Of a stretch of DNA of 64,000 nucleotides, positions 33,449 to 46,056 are shown piece after piece. Under the pieces are notes generated by a model. It was not told where the DNA came from. It made no database searches and saw only the letters and a list, made by a program, of their open reading frames with translations. The first letter of the stretch is position 1; each line of letters begins with the position of its first letter. Source of the DNA: Hymenopus coronatus (lineage: Eukaryota; Arthropoda; Insecta; Mantodea; Hymenopodidae); contig CM060890.1 of NCBI GenBank assembly GCA_030762935.1, positions 69,740,265 to 69,804,264 of the forward strand, given 5' to 3'. Made by a program: the position numbers and the translations under genes.

Positions 33449-34331
33449 ATCATACTATTAAGGGACGAGAACAGACTATAGAGTTTTAATAAATGCATTA
33501 ATTATGTAAGTTAAGAAGTAATTTTCAATTCTTGTAAAGTTTTCTTAATTGGTGTGATAAAAAGGTAAAAGAAACCCCTTAAAGTTTAATTTATATGATT
33601 GCGATTCAAAAAATGAAGAGAAAGGTAGATCTGAGATCAAATAGGATCAAATCCACATTCAAAGGGAAATGTTTTCACAATCTTCAATAACTTTTGATAA
33701 AACATTAGTTATCATTACATAAACTACATTATTATTGTTATTAACACAACTATGGATATAAAACTAGATCTTGAATTATTCATTCTGAATTATTAAAACT
33801 TTCTTGATTAGAAACTAAGTGTACTTTTACTATACTATATAAATACTTTATCTTCCTAAAGTAGTGAAGGTCAATCCTTGAATGGATCCTATAATTATTT
33901 TTAATAATTCAACATAATTATAATTTTAATTGCATTTCGGTTTTCAGCGGATTGTGATTGGGTGGTGGGTTGCGCATTGTAAAAGGTTATTCTGGCGTCG
34001 TCGTCCAGAACATTCGGTCGGAACCCGCTTTTGAATTTGGGCTTGTGGTCCACTCCGGTATCCTGGAGGCCCGTCGATTACTAACCCTAATCATAATAGA
34101 ACTCGTCCGGTAATTCCTCTATTGGCTTTTACACCCCTTTCATAAGTATCATAACCGATGTGATTAGAATGGCCGTGAGCGTCCGGAATTTGAATCCAAG
34201 AAGTCAAATATGAATACGATAAAGAGCAGAGGGCTGGAGTAAAATAATTTGGTGTAGTAGAACTCTTTGGATGCAGTTGTATGGATTTGTACTTCTTTTC
34301 CTCAGAAAACAATATATTACCGGTTTACTGA
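33449..34331. other. No gene; modest GC rise at 33950-34230
   Basis: The first 500 bases are AT-rich. The GC-richer part has GTCGTCGTCCAGAACATTCG and GGAGGCCCGTCGATTAC but no recognised family or reading frame. Confidence 0.35.
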
Positions 34332-35155
34332 AAATATCTGATGCGTTCAATTCACATGCCAAAGCGTTTGTTCTTCTATATACTTCATACTAATTGAGAT
34401 AAACATTAGCAGAAATGTCTTCTTGCAAGAGAAGGGAAATGATGCCATACACTAAGTTAAAACTAGTCAAATCTTTTAAAAGCTGTTTGTCATGTGGATG
34501 GAATCCGTTTCTTTGTATTGCCAGGAGTGGACAAATTCCTGTATGTAAAAATGTTTAAATATTTTGAAACTGAAACTAATAACAAGAAATATCTCAAAAA
34601 TGATCAACTCAATGAAAAAAATGAATGTAACTTAAAGTGTAAGTTTCAACGAGCTCTACATATGTTGTGTAGTAAGGTTTGGCTATCTCTTACGGTTTGC
34701 CAGTTATGCAATATTCCGCAAAATTTATACAGAATGAACATTTTTTCAGAGACTATTCCCAGAAAATCGAAGGTATAGATTTTGTTTGGCATGTAAGCAT
34801 CTGTAATGTACGATATTTTAATCAAAATCGTTAGTCAGTTTTGAGAAAATCAAAATGTTTGTAAATTCTTTCGTGTAAAGGCTAATTGGAAGGGGGGAGT
34901 TTCTTGAAAATCTTCGTGTCGCATCCTTGGAAGATACTGAACTTAAATTTGGTATTTAACGGAATGTTCGTTTTTGAGTTATGCAGGCCTCCCCCCCCCC
35001 CCACACACACGGACTTTTTCTAAAAATGTTTTTTGTAGATTCAGGGGCCCTATAACATATATTTTTGGTGAAACCTCGATATCAAATTTTTGGATGCATC
35101 ACAACACCATTTCTATGCACTATGTATATAGCATGAGTAGAGTAAGTAAAAATTA
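34332..35155 (-). repeat. R900 repeat, nearly full copy
   Basis: Minus strand. B-end remnant ATATCTGATGCGTTCAATTC, the conserved TCGCATCCTTGGAAGATACT near 34918, a C run plus CACACACACGG at the internal variable segment (34989-35012), and A end GAGTAGAGTAAGTAAAA at 35138-35155. Confidence 0.85.
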
Positions 35156-35566
35156 GAGTTTTACTGAAAAAAATATTTATAAAACAGGCATGACTAGTCT
35201 ATTTTATACTCCAAGATTAGTATGACATAAAATTGAAATAGTCGTAAACAGCAAACTTATGAAAACACTCTTTTGTGTCTAATTTGCTGATTCAGGCTAT
35301 AAGGAGCTAAATTACTTCGGCACGTGATCAACCAATTACCAATATAAGTGCTTATATATGTAACATTAATGTTCTATAGGATTATATCGTACAGAAGGCT
35401 ACTGAGACAATGAAAACTATGGCTGAAATTACTCCACCGATTACATTTATCGTTATGCACTTTCTTCAGCAACTTATTCTTAACATCAAGAATTGTTTCT
35501 GAGGGGAGCATGCATTGTTGAAGTTTTCTAAATAACTGGTAATTTTCTCCTTTCAACGTCTAATAG
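35156..35566. other. No feature recognised
   Basis: AT-rich spacer between two oppositely oriented R900 copies. Together they make a large inverted pair (minus, then plus) with about 400 bases between the two A ends. Confidence 0.5.
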
Positions 35567-35707
35567 TTTTTTTACTTATTCTATACGTACTATATATAGT
35601 GTCCAGAGAAGGTATTTTATTACACCTAAAACATTCCATACTATGATTTTAACGGAAATATATGTTTTCAGACTCCCTGAATAAAAAAAAAATTAGAAAA
35701 ACTGTCC

Positions 35708-35749
<42 letters not shown>

Positions 35750-36436
35750 CTGTGGGGAGCATAGCTCAAAAACGAAAAAAACCGTTAAATACCAAACTTG
35801 GTATTTAAGTTTTGTATCTTCCAAGGATGCGACACAAAGATTTTCAAGAAAATCCCCTACCCCCAACTACTCTTCACATGGAATTTTTTTCGAAAAGTTT
35901 GATTTTCTTAAGAATCATCTAACAATTTTGAATAATATATCGTATATTAAAGACATTTATCTGACAAATAAAATGTATTTCTTGAATTTCTGGGAATAGC
36001 ATATGAAGGCTACTTTACCTTGGATGAATTTTACGGAATTTTGCATTACTGCTAAACACAAAAAAATGTAGAGCACGTCAAAACACACAATTTATTTTAT
36101 ATACATTTTTTCGTGGAGTTGATCGTTTTTTTTAGATATTCCTTGTTATTGGCTTCAGCTTTAAAAAACGTATACTTTTCTCATACAGGAGTTTGTCAAT
36201 TCCTGTCCATACAAACAGAGGAACTTCAGTCTCAGAGCAACCAGCTTTTGACCATCACTTTAACCTATGGTAGTTCCCTATTTTGCTTCTACTTACAAGG
36301 AAGGAAGTAATAACACTAATTCTGCTAATTTTTTTCTCGATTAACGAGAAGTGAATAGATGCATAAGCTTTCTAACAACAATAATTTGTGAAGGGATGTA
36401 GAGAAAGTCATTTGATTGGAACACAACAGATTTTTT
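35567..36436 (+). repeat. R900 repeat, full-length copy
   Basis: A end TTACTTATTCTATACGTACT, the (TG)20 run at the internal variable segment, CTCAAAAACG, AAATACCAAACTTGGTATTT at 35790, TCCAAGGATGCGACACAAAG, AATTTCTGGGAATAGC and the B end GTAGAGAAAGTCATTTG ending ACACAACAGATTTTTT. A clean example of the family's order of parts. Confidence 0.9.
35709..35748. repeat. (TG)20 microsatellite inside R900
   Basis: Uninterrupted TG run at the GT-rich position of this R900 copy. Confidence 0.98.
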
Positions 36437-39400
36437 CTTCAATTTTCAGAAAGATGGCAGACATACAATGTATCTTAAATTAATTCACTTTAAGATATGA
36501 TATATCCTTACTTTGACAATGTTTTGATATTGGTTTATTGTTTGGTACTTTTCAGGTGTGCTGTTGTAAAGAGAAGATGAGTGGTGATTGTGAACGAAGT
36601 GAAATGGGGAGAAAAGGGAAAAGGGACACTTAAGCAAAGAGGTAATTATTTCCAATATCAGAACTTGTATAAACTCTATGGTATTTGTGAATTATTTTTA
36701 TGAACCGTGTGCAAATTAACTTTAACGAAATAAAACTATGCTCCGAGAGCTAATCTACAGTGGTGAACAAATAAATTTTAATTTTGTAATGCCTTAGAAA
36801 CTCTGTGAAATTGCACTTATCTGTTGAAAGCACCTGAATGTATGTGACAAATAAACAAAGTGTGCAAAATGCTTAATAGCTCAAAGCCATATATTTATAG
36901 TGTGTATATATACGTAAATAATATCCAAATATTTACTTCCTTGGCTTATCGCAACAGAAATCGCGTACATTCCTAATTCTCTGTTAATTCAGAGAAAAAA
37001 TGAGTACAATAGGAACAGTAAGAATGTCATGTTCTTATTAATCATAAATAATTACAATTATGATACTTTATTTTTTCAGAATAAAAAATATTACAGCTCA
37101 CCTGGTTTAAATTTTCTATTATAAAATGCTGCTAGTAAAATTTAAAGCGAAGGCTACTTTAGAAGTTATTTTATAAATACACTACTGAATTCCCGATTTA
37201 AATGCTGGCGTAAATTTTCATAGCTCAAAATTCTTTTCGTTTCCTTTCCCAAGCAGTTTTATCTCTTCTACAGTGCTTATTGACAACACGTTTTCTAACA
37301 AATGAATTGCTGCTTTTACGAATGCTTTTTCTAAATAATGATATACTCCTTTCTGGAGAGCAAAAACATTATAAAAACTCAGGTGTCAGTCAGCTCTTTT
37401 GTAGAGAGTGTAAATGTATTGTTATAAGATCTGGTACTGTTACATTATTCGGAATAGCATGTCATTAAGGACATGTTGGACTCTACTGGCAGGCGAAACA
37501 ATTGAGATGTGAGAGATAAGTGACCGATAAGGGTATTAGGGTAAGGGAATGTTAATAGTTCTAAACGTAACCTACTGATAGGCTTAGTTCATGTTTTTCA
37601 TTTCATATTTCTTATATTATGCAATAGAATAAAAATACATCGTAATATGGTTTGTGAACTTTACGTGCTTTCTTGAACTTAGTTTTATTTCCTTTATTGT
37701 TTTCCTGCTTATGTGAATGTGTACTATAAACATCTTTGGCTAATATAGGTGTACTTTCATTTAAATTAATGCATTAATTTCTTCTTGATACAGCAACGTA
37801 AAAAATAAGTGTCCTTTAATATTTAAATGCATTAAGTACAGATTTAATTATTTTAAATACAATTCTCCCCAATAATAATTTTAGTTTTTATAAGTATACA
37901 CTCAAAGTTACTGTCTCAGTATCACCAGAAAATATTTCTATTTTGTACGCATTGTTTATCATAATAAGATTGTAATTTAACAATTACCCAACAGAAGGTA
38001 AAGTTTGCCCTTAACAGTAGTTGGAGTTGTGAGGAGTTTAACTAACTTCTCAGGGGTCATATGGAAGATACTAAACCAAACGTTATGGGTGAATATTCAA
38101 TGATCCAGTGTAAATAAAGGTTTATGATTAAGAAATCCTATTGGAATTTATACCATTCATCATAGAGTAAAATGGTTTCAATTTTGTTATGTATCAATTT
38201 ATGGTTAGTTAAATAATAATTTTATTTATAAATCCATTTTTTAGTAAAATGAGACACCTAGTGCATTTTTAAGAATATGCACATTAAAATTTCTTTTTAT
38301 ACTAAAGGATGTTAAAAATACTATCATACTGCATTTTTTATAATATATATAATTGGTCTAAGAAACGTTCTATTTATTCTAATCTTCAAAACACTTGATA
38401 TTACAAAATTTGAAATTGATTTCCGAAGCTGCAGCATTATTTTGGAAACAGAATTTAACCTTTTTCTTTAACGTGATTTTGAAAGGCGCACGAAAGGTTT
38501 GAAACAATAAATGAAAATTGCATCATGTGGAGAAATTTTTAGCGCTGGTGAAAAATAAGTCTTAAAGTTGGGAGTGGCTATTAATAAGCAAGCACCTATC
38601 CTTCTATAACCTCAGTTAACGGACACTTAAACTGCATGCAAATGCGAAAAACGATATATTTTTTAATTATTAGAATTTATATTAATTTATTGATGTTTAA
38701 TTTTTCAGAATTATTGTTCAAATTTCACAGAATAATTTTAAGTTGGCTGCTAGCATGTTTGTTATGCTTCTTTGTGTCCTAATGCCAATATAATGATTCA
38801 GTGTAAACAGAACTGTAAAATAAACAGCTGAGTGTATCAAAGAACATTTTAAATCTCACTTACATGTAATATACGAGTAGTTTCATTCTCTACATCAGAG
38901 TGGACATGACGCCAAAGTTTCAACACACCATTAGTTATGCTCTCATATCGATATCGATGGACATTAATAACGCATTCGGATACATCATTAAGTCTCAGTA
39001 AAATGGGAAGCAAGTAGCATATCTAGAAACATCAAACTAGCAGCTTTTATTGTTTTGCAAAGATACATTCGTCTGGGCACTAAGTATATTAATACACAAG
39101 CACACAAGTTAAGCGCACCAGTTAATGTTTATTTCTAAAGAAAATAACTGTAATAAATAAAGAAAATTGTCTCTTAACAATAAGTAGAGAAAATCTTTAA
39201 TTCTGCAATTTATTGAAGTGTTTTGATCATCAAACTGGTTTAATACACATCTCAAATACTTGGGATAAATAGGAAAATCTTTACAGTGTGTTGTAAATTT
39301 TGCTATTAATGAGCTTTATAGCAAGTTTCTCGAATGTTAACACTCTGTAAAAAAGTTACGAATAATGAGCCAATATTGGTTTGAGTTAAGATCTAATTGA

Positions 39401-42400
39401 ATTCATGTAGCATTAGATTATTCATATTTGTGAATCTTGTTTGTTCTGGTAATGTGATATTTGTTGAAAGGTTTTGACTGATGCATTTACTGATTGTTCA
39501 CAAATGTATATTATATTTGTGATATGTTATATTCCACATTTGATATATTTAAGAAGGCCTATTGTTGTGTACGTAATCATTATCCGTTGTGTCATGGAGC
39601 ATTATTTTATCAATATGAAAACATTTAAATGAACAGTTACGCATTGTAACACCACCTCGTTGTAGTGAGCATTTTGGTTCTATTCGCAATTATTACATAA
39701 ATATGCATATTTAATGAGTTACAAAATGGTTACAGTTGCTGGTAATGGAGAAAACTCTAAAGACCACATTATCTTTAAAATGCAAGTCAGAGCAGCTGTT
39801 TCAAACCGCATATACAAATTAAAATAGCAATCCAAGCAATTAAAGAAAGCATTTATAAAATATGCACTCATAATTTAATAAGCTGTTATGCCTTTCGCAA
39901 CACGTGCTAATTTTGAAATGCGCCTTTTTTAGAAGGGCATTCTGTATGTAATGAGTAACGCGTAGTCCTGCACAGTCGACATACCTGATCTTCAAACAAT
40001 TTTCAGTGGCAGGGTTAGATCTCTTAAATATTGAAATAAATTATGTACGTTTAATACTTTTTATTTCTTAATGAAGACGGTGTAAAAAGAAATCGCATTG
40101 ATTGAAAGTACTAGCCTCCACAATAAGTTTCGAATACATAAAACATTCAGTTTTATAGCTTAGGAAGCTGTTTGAGAATACAAATAATTATTATAGTCTA
40201 CACATTAAAACTCTATGAAGAAATAATTAGGGAAATATATTTTAGGATACCCAGTGGGATGAGTGTAGAAGTTATCGTTACACTGTTCATCACTAGGGGG
40301 TAGTAGTCTCAGAGATATAACTGATGCTCACGTCTGCGAGAGGAGAGCAGGTAGCCTGAGGGTTTAAGCCACAAGTGAATATACATTAGGGGAGAAATCG
40401 GAAGCTATAAATACATACTCTACAGGAGATAGAGTGCTTTTGCTATGAATTAGATGAGTTTTAAGGATACGTGGATAAGGAGAAAAGGTTAGAGCACCCA
40501 ACGGATTACCTAAATTCCAGTAAACTCACCTGGTGCATTTTGATGTTCTTGAAGGTAACGCCTTTAAATAAAATGTGTGCCATTTCTGTTAACGTGGGTT
40601 CGGAGTAAATCCGACAGTATAAGTTGCTTTGATGTGAGGGGTCTCTGGGCCCTGGTTATTGGAGTTTTTATGGTTAAACCCAAGCATTGTTTTATGAGGG
40701 CCTCGTTATGTTAGCATTGTGATACCTTACCACGAATATCGCTTGCTGAAACTGGTGCAATATTACCTCTTGCTAACTTAAATATAATTTTTTCAAAATG
40801 ACTATATCATGTACTCTGCAGTAAAACAAATCCTTGTTGTCATTCTACTCAAAAATATATTTGAATTAGTATAATTTAGTTAATTGAGCTTTATTTGTTG
40901 AATATTGTGAATCACAATTTGTACAGAGTATTTATTGATGTTGCTTTATTAATTAATCATTTCAATATTCTCACTAGCCAATTTACTTCCATTTGCAGGT
41001 ATTTAACAAAATGAATTACAATTCACTTTATAGCTCAGTTTATCTTAAATTGTGTGAACGAATTAAGACATTTTATTTAAAAATGCATAGTCTTCAAATT
41101 TATAAATAGGTATATAAATTCAAGTTTAAGTGGTTTGAACCCTTTAATTATGATTTCGAGACATAGGTTTTTCTTTATGTTTATAACCTAGATATGCATT
41201 AAGCTATAGTGTGTTTTTTTATAAATGTTCTGGTTTTATTTTGCCTATTGGTGGTGTATATGCTAAGGCTGAAATATTGAACTAGATATTAAAACGCAAT
41301 TTCTATATCTGGGGATAGGATTTATATATTCTCGTTTTACCGCACTTCAAGGGTGGCTTAAGCCTTGCTTAATGCACCGTGGCTCATATATAAAGGTTTT
41401 TTTTCGTTAATAATGTATATTAAAGGTGGTTTAAACATTTAAACTAATTTTGACTTATAATAGTTTTGCTTTTCTGATTTTATTTTACTCATTTTCCTTT
41501 TAAACCCTCTCAAGAAAAGTTCGAGTCTGATTTTAAGGTAACCAAATCACTTTATAATTTTCTTTGACAATTGGCTATATTTCCAGACTTCTCCAAACTG
41601 GTAATAGCATTTTGTTCAGTGCAAAAGTTGGCTATAAATATAACATTGTCACCATCATTGAATCATTTTAATAATGAATAGCATAAAAGTTGATAATTTC
41701 CTGTTTTAAATGGGCTTTGTTTTTTGTTTTCTTGGTATTTGACTATGGATTATAAGGGAAGTATTACATGCTACTTAAAATTGTATGCTGAAATTTCATA
41801 ATACCTGTTTAAAAATAGACCTTTACGTGTGAGTATGTATTTTATTTCAGGATGAAACACGAAGATATTTAAGAAAATCGCTTAAATAGAATATTTTTCG
41901 AATACCTATTTTTTTCAAAGTGGCAAAATATTTTATTAACCCAATACTTTAATTATACTTTCAGTATAAATCTAACGAACAGCTTTCATTATTTGGAATT
42001 AACTTCTAAAGTCCTCCACTCTGAATAAGTGACATAACAACATATACAAATGTAGAATTCGTGAAAGCACACAACTGGTGTTGAAACACAATTTTTAATA
42101 GAGTTAATCATTTCCGGTAATTTCCTTTAGATTAGTATTTCATTTTTCTTATAGATTTATCGTTTTATCGTAGTTTTCTCGTTTTATTTTGGCCATGCGA
42201 AGATAGCGGATTTTCAAAGCACTTAACACGGCCGAGTTTTAAATACTTCACTATAGCTTAAGCTTACTCTATTCTTCTATTATCATTTTATTTAGAGGTA
42301 GATATGTAATTAGAGCATTCTATAGCTTTTTATATCATTAACATGAAATAGAGGAATAAACTTATGCAATAGTAGCTTGTTGAAGCATTGGTATATAAGA

Positions 42401-42799
42401 CCATGAGATTGTAAAAATATTTTTTTTTATTCAACGTGTTTCAAAATAATTCAGCTCCAATTGTGACTCCCTTTGAAGGGAAAAGTGGGTATACTAGGAC
42501 GAGTAATGCAAAATAAAGCTAAAATTGGGAAATTATAATACACATTCCTTATATTTACAAAGATAACATTTAACAAGATAGAATAACATTAAACGGTATG
42601 TTTATTTTTTCTAATACATGCAATTAATTGTCTATCGAAAATAATACAACTTCTCAATCCAGGTTTTACCCTTGACATGGTATATATCAGGATTTTCCAG
42701 CTGAAAATTGAATGACGTCAGAACTTGGTTTCGATTGCAGAGAAGCCTTATGGAGCGAACACAAAACTCAAGGTCAGAACAACGGCGGTGTGAGTCTAT
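36437..42799. other. Quiet zone, no gene or repeat recognised
   Basis: About 6.4 kb of uniformly AT-rich sequence. No frame over about 62 codons, no SINE heads, no R900 copies and no transposase remnants were seen. It could be intron, unconstrained spacer, or very old repeats that can no longer be recognised by eye. Confidence 0.45.
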
Positions 42800-42951
42800 G
42801 TATATAAGCGTATCCCAAGATATTGCAATGACTTCAAGGTCGCGGATTCAAATCCGGCGATTGGTTGATGGGGATGAATTGGATTGGTTGATGAGGGATT
42901 GAGTAATATAAAACAAAGGCCCTTTGTCCCAAAAAAAAAAAAAAAAAAAAA
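42800..42951 (+). mobile_element. Probable short tRNA-derived SINE with A21 tail
   Basis: B box GCGGATTCAAATCCGGC lies at 42840-42860, with a weak A box upstream. Then come TGGTTGATGGGGATGAATTG and AAAGGCCCTTTGTCCC, and a run of 21 A residues at 42931-42951. The short body and pure A tail fit a young SINE. The target duplication was not identified. Confidence 0.55.
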
Positions 42952-43049
42952 TTCGCCCGAAGTTAAAACGTTTGAGAACAAAACTATACATTGGATCCAT
43001 TAATACAAAACATAGAAAAAAAATCCTCAAAATCCTGAGCAAATCCTAT

Positions 43050-43230
43050 GGAAGGGAAGAAAAGCCGTTAGTCCCGTGTCGTAGATTTATGTCACGTAAA
43101 AGAACTTAAGCATGATAAAGAAGCCTCTGAGCAAAATGAAAACTGTCTTTCACGCCCAATATAGAATGTGAGGCTGAGGACCACAGCAGTTAAAGGGTGT
43201 CCATAAATAAAACTCCATCTCCATTTCCAT
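43050..43230 (+). mobile_element. Possible SINE 3' region
   Basis: GTGTCGTAGATTTATGTCAC and GTAAAAGAACTTAAGC resemble a 3' domain I recall from several arthropod SINEs. The stretch ends near GGGTGTCCATAAATAAAACT. No head is visible directly upstream, so this may be a truncated insertion of another family. Confidence 0.35.
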
Positions 43231-44100
43231 TTACGACACGGTCGATATGTAATTACAGTAGAATTTATCCAGCCCCAAATCCCTAATGTACCATTATTAC
43301 CAAATGCCTAAAAGGATAGTAAAAATTAGTCCCTGTGTTGCTTGATTATAATTTATCCACGATGCTAGCGCCACTGCTCCGACAAGATCAAGCGGCTGTA
43401 TTTGCTCCGCATTCTTTGCCAGCCTGCTTCGCTTCAAAGCAAAAAAAGCTCTGAGTGACAGAGCATTTAGTTGAAAGTGTCTGGTATAGATGAATTTGAA
43501 GGAGCCTAGGCATTTTACATGCACTTTTTGGAGAGGCAAAGCAATAATATGAAAACTAACTGAAACTATCTGTCACATTTGAAGTGCTAAGTAATGAAAA
43601 CACAGAAAATGTTCATACTTTTCATTATTACAGTTTCATGCGTATGGCATTACAGATAATAAAAGCGGCGGTTTTACTCCGCAGTTAAACCTGGGCTGTT
43701 ATCATTTTTTCCGACACAGGCAATGTTGCTTCTACTTTGATTTGCATTACGTGTTGTTTTTAGAAGGTACACGAACTGAATACACAAATGTATGAGGAGA
43801 GATAAAGTAGCAGTGCTTTATATTCATTGGGTACAACGTCAACTGGGTCGCATTTTAATCAAAACTTTTAACATCACTATTCCTCGTTGTACAGTAGTTA
43901 ACTTTCCTCGACTGCATCACTACACGTATATTGCTGTTAGCCGAATTTCCATAGCGCTTGAGGATGAATGTCTATGACCTCTAGTTAGTAGTTCCAAATT
44001 ATAGCTCCTGTTAAACAAGAGAAACGCTATGATATTAAGCGGTTGGTCTTGACAGGGAGGCTCTAATAAAATTGCGTGCCTAAGGGATTCTGAATTAGTA
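43231..44100. other. No gene recognised
   Basis: AT-rich with small frames lacking known motifs (an 80-codon minus frame at 43297-43539). Confidence 0.4.
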
Positions 44101-44895
44101 TTTTTACTTTCTCTACACGTACTATGCACATAGAGAAGTATAGTGAAAGTATTGTAATACACCCAAAAATTCGACACCGAGATTTCACCTGAAATACATG
44201 TTTTGGGTCCCCCTGAATCCAAAAAAGCATTTCCGCAAAAAAGTCCGGATGTGTGCGTGTCTGTCTTTAGATAGCAGAGCTCAAAAACGAAAAGTACGTT
44301 AAATACCAAACTTAGTATTTAAGTTCAGTAATGTTCGTAAATATTGATTTTCTCAAAAATGGCTAACGATTATGATTTAAATATCTATATTAAAGATATT
44401 TACCTGACAAACAAAACGTACATCTTGAACTTTCTGGGAATATACTCTGAGGACTACGTTATTCTGGATGATATTTACGAAATTTTGCATAATTGGCAAA
44501 CGGTAAGAATAGACAAAAACTTACTTAACAGAAAATGTAAAGCTCGCTAAAACACACAATTTATATGATATAAATTTTTTTCATGGAGTGGATCGTTTTT
44601 GAAATATTCCTTGTTATTGGTTTCAGCTTTAAAAAACTTTTTCTAATACGGGAATTTGTGAACTCCTGCCAATACAAACAAAAGAACTTCAGTCACATAG
44701 CAACCAGCTTTCGTTTAATACTTTAGCCTATGCTACTACCATATTTCCCTTTTATTTGCATGGAGGCAAGTAATAAGACTATTTCTAATACTTTTTTCTC
44801 GATTAACATGGAGTAAAAAGAAGCATAAGCTTTTTAATAATAATTTGTTGTGGAGCTATACAGAAGGTGAAGTGAATGGAAAAATGCATATCTTT
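44101..44895 (+). repeat. R900 repeat, full-length copy with internal gap
   Basis: A end TTTTTACTTTCTCTACACGT then ACTATGCACATAGAGAAG. TTCGACACCGAGATTTCACC, CAAAAACGAAAAGTACG and AAATACCAAACTTAGTATTT follow. About 50 bases after that are deleted, joining to TTGATTTTCTCAAAAATGGC. The B end is decayed near 44865-44895. A 68-codon frame at 44344-44550 reads through the second half. Confidence 0.88.
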
Positions 44896-45042
44896 TCCAC
44901 TTACTATAATCACGTATATCCATATAATAGAAGTGCGAAAAGATAGCGGTAATACAAATTATTAGTAAATAACTAAAAATAAGATATACAATGGGCAGTA
45001 TGGAAGCCACATATATAACTTTAAAACGCTTATTTGTCTATG

Positions 45043-45166
45043 TTACACACACACACACATATATACATATGTATATGGGAAGTATTGCATTCCAGCTAAA
45101 AACTCGATGACGAGATTTCACTTGAATAGTTCTTAAGATTTGAAACCGTGAATCCAAAATGCATTT
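45043..45166 (+). repeat. R900 repeat, A-end fragment
   Basis: ATGGGAAGTATTGCATTCCA, then AAACTCGATGACGAGATTTC and GTGAATCCAAAATGCATTTT match the first 120 bases of the family. A short CA/TA repeat replaces the terminal palindrome. Confidence 0.7.
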
Positions 45167-45179
45167 TTTTTTTTTTTTG

Positions 45180-45395
45180 GCGCGTATGTACAATGGACGT
45201 AGTGGGTAGAGAAAGTATTGTATTCAACCAAACAACTCGATACAAAGATTTCACCAGAATTGCATGTTTTGAGATCCACTGACTGCAAAAAAAATGTATT
45301 TTTAGAAACATGTCTATGTGTATGTTTAGAATAGATCAAAAGCGAATAGTCGGGTAAATACCAAACTTATCATTTACATTCACTATATTAATAGG
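45180..45395 (+). repeat. R900 repeat, A-end third
   Basis: GCGTATGTACAATGGACGTA, GGGTAGAGAAAGTATTGTAT, AACTCGATACAAAGATTTCA and AAATACCAAACTTATCATTT follow the family order. It then stops near 45395, just before a SINE. Confidence 0.8.
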
Positions 45396-45402
45396 ATGGT
45401 TG

Positions 45403-45740
45403 AGTTCTCGTCTCCCATCTCGGCGGTCCTGGTTCGATTCCAAATAGCCACATGTTAGATTTGTGGTTTTCTCCGCCTCCTCCCGTTTCCTCCGCCACTC
45501 ATTCCATCAATTGCTGCATAATCACCTTTCCTATCATCCATTTTTTCTACATTTCATATCCGCAACTTCCCCATGCTCATGTCTGACTACTGGCCGGCCC
45601 CTCGAAACAGGTTCCATTCAGTGAATCGTGCCATTGGCTCCCCGAACGGATTCTGACCCCTAGGCATTGGCTTCTAAGTTCTAGAGGGGTGTGAATTCTA
45701 CAAATCGGGGAGGGTAAACCGATTACAAAACTAATATTCC
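45403..45740 (+). mobile_element. tRNA-derived SINE, second family, second copy
   Basis: B box GGTTCGATTCC at 45430 is better kept than in the 28225 copy. The C/T-rich body (TCCTCCGCCACTCATTCC) and the 3' end (GGGGAGGGTAAACCGATTAC) match that copy. It separates two oppositely oriented R900 fragments. Confidence 0.75.
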
Positions 45741-45751
45741 AATACCGCTGT

Positions 45752-46056
45752 GCCATGTTTGAGAAAATCAAAAGCTTTAAAAAATGTTCCATGTAAACGA
45801 TAATTGGGACAGGAGATTTTCTTGAAAACAATTTGAGCATATTAAATCTAAATACTAATTTTGGTATTTAACGGCATTCTAGTTTTTGAGCTATGCTCTC
45901 TACAGACACTCGCACCCTTGTGCTTTTCAAATTCGCATTTGAACCTCAAAACATATTTCAGTGAAATATTAGTATCAAATTATTAGGTAAAATACAATAC
46001 TTTCTCTTAAATACTTACTACACACCTTGTAGTTCGTACATGTAGAGGAAGTAATA
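45752..46056 (-). repeat. R900 repeat, A-end third
   Basis: Minus strand. TTTGAGAAAATCAAAAGC, CCATGTAAACGATAATTGGG, AACCTCAAAACATATTTCAG and the terminal GTACATGTAGAGGAAGTAAT are in the family order. Confidence 0.8.

Noticed and set aside
42931..42951. Poly(A) as a gene's 3' end
   Set aside because: It follows a tRNA-like head and SINE body directly, and no polyadenylated coding copy precedes it.
43920..44309. 129-codon minus-strand frame
   Set aside because: Most of it is the A-end half of an R900 copy read in reverse.
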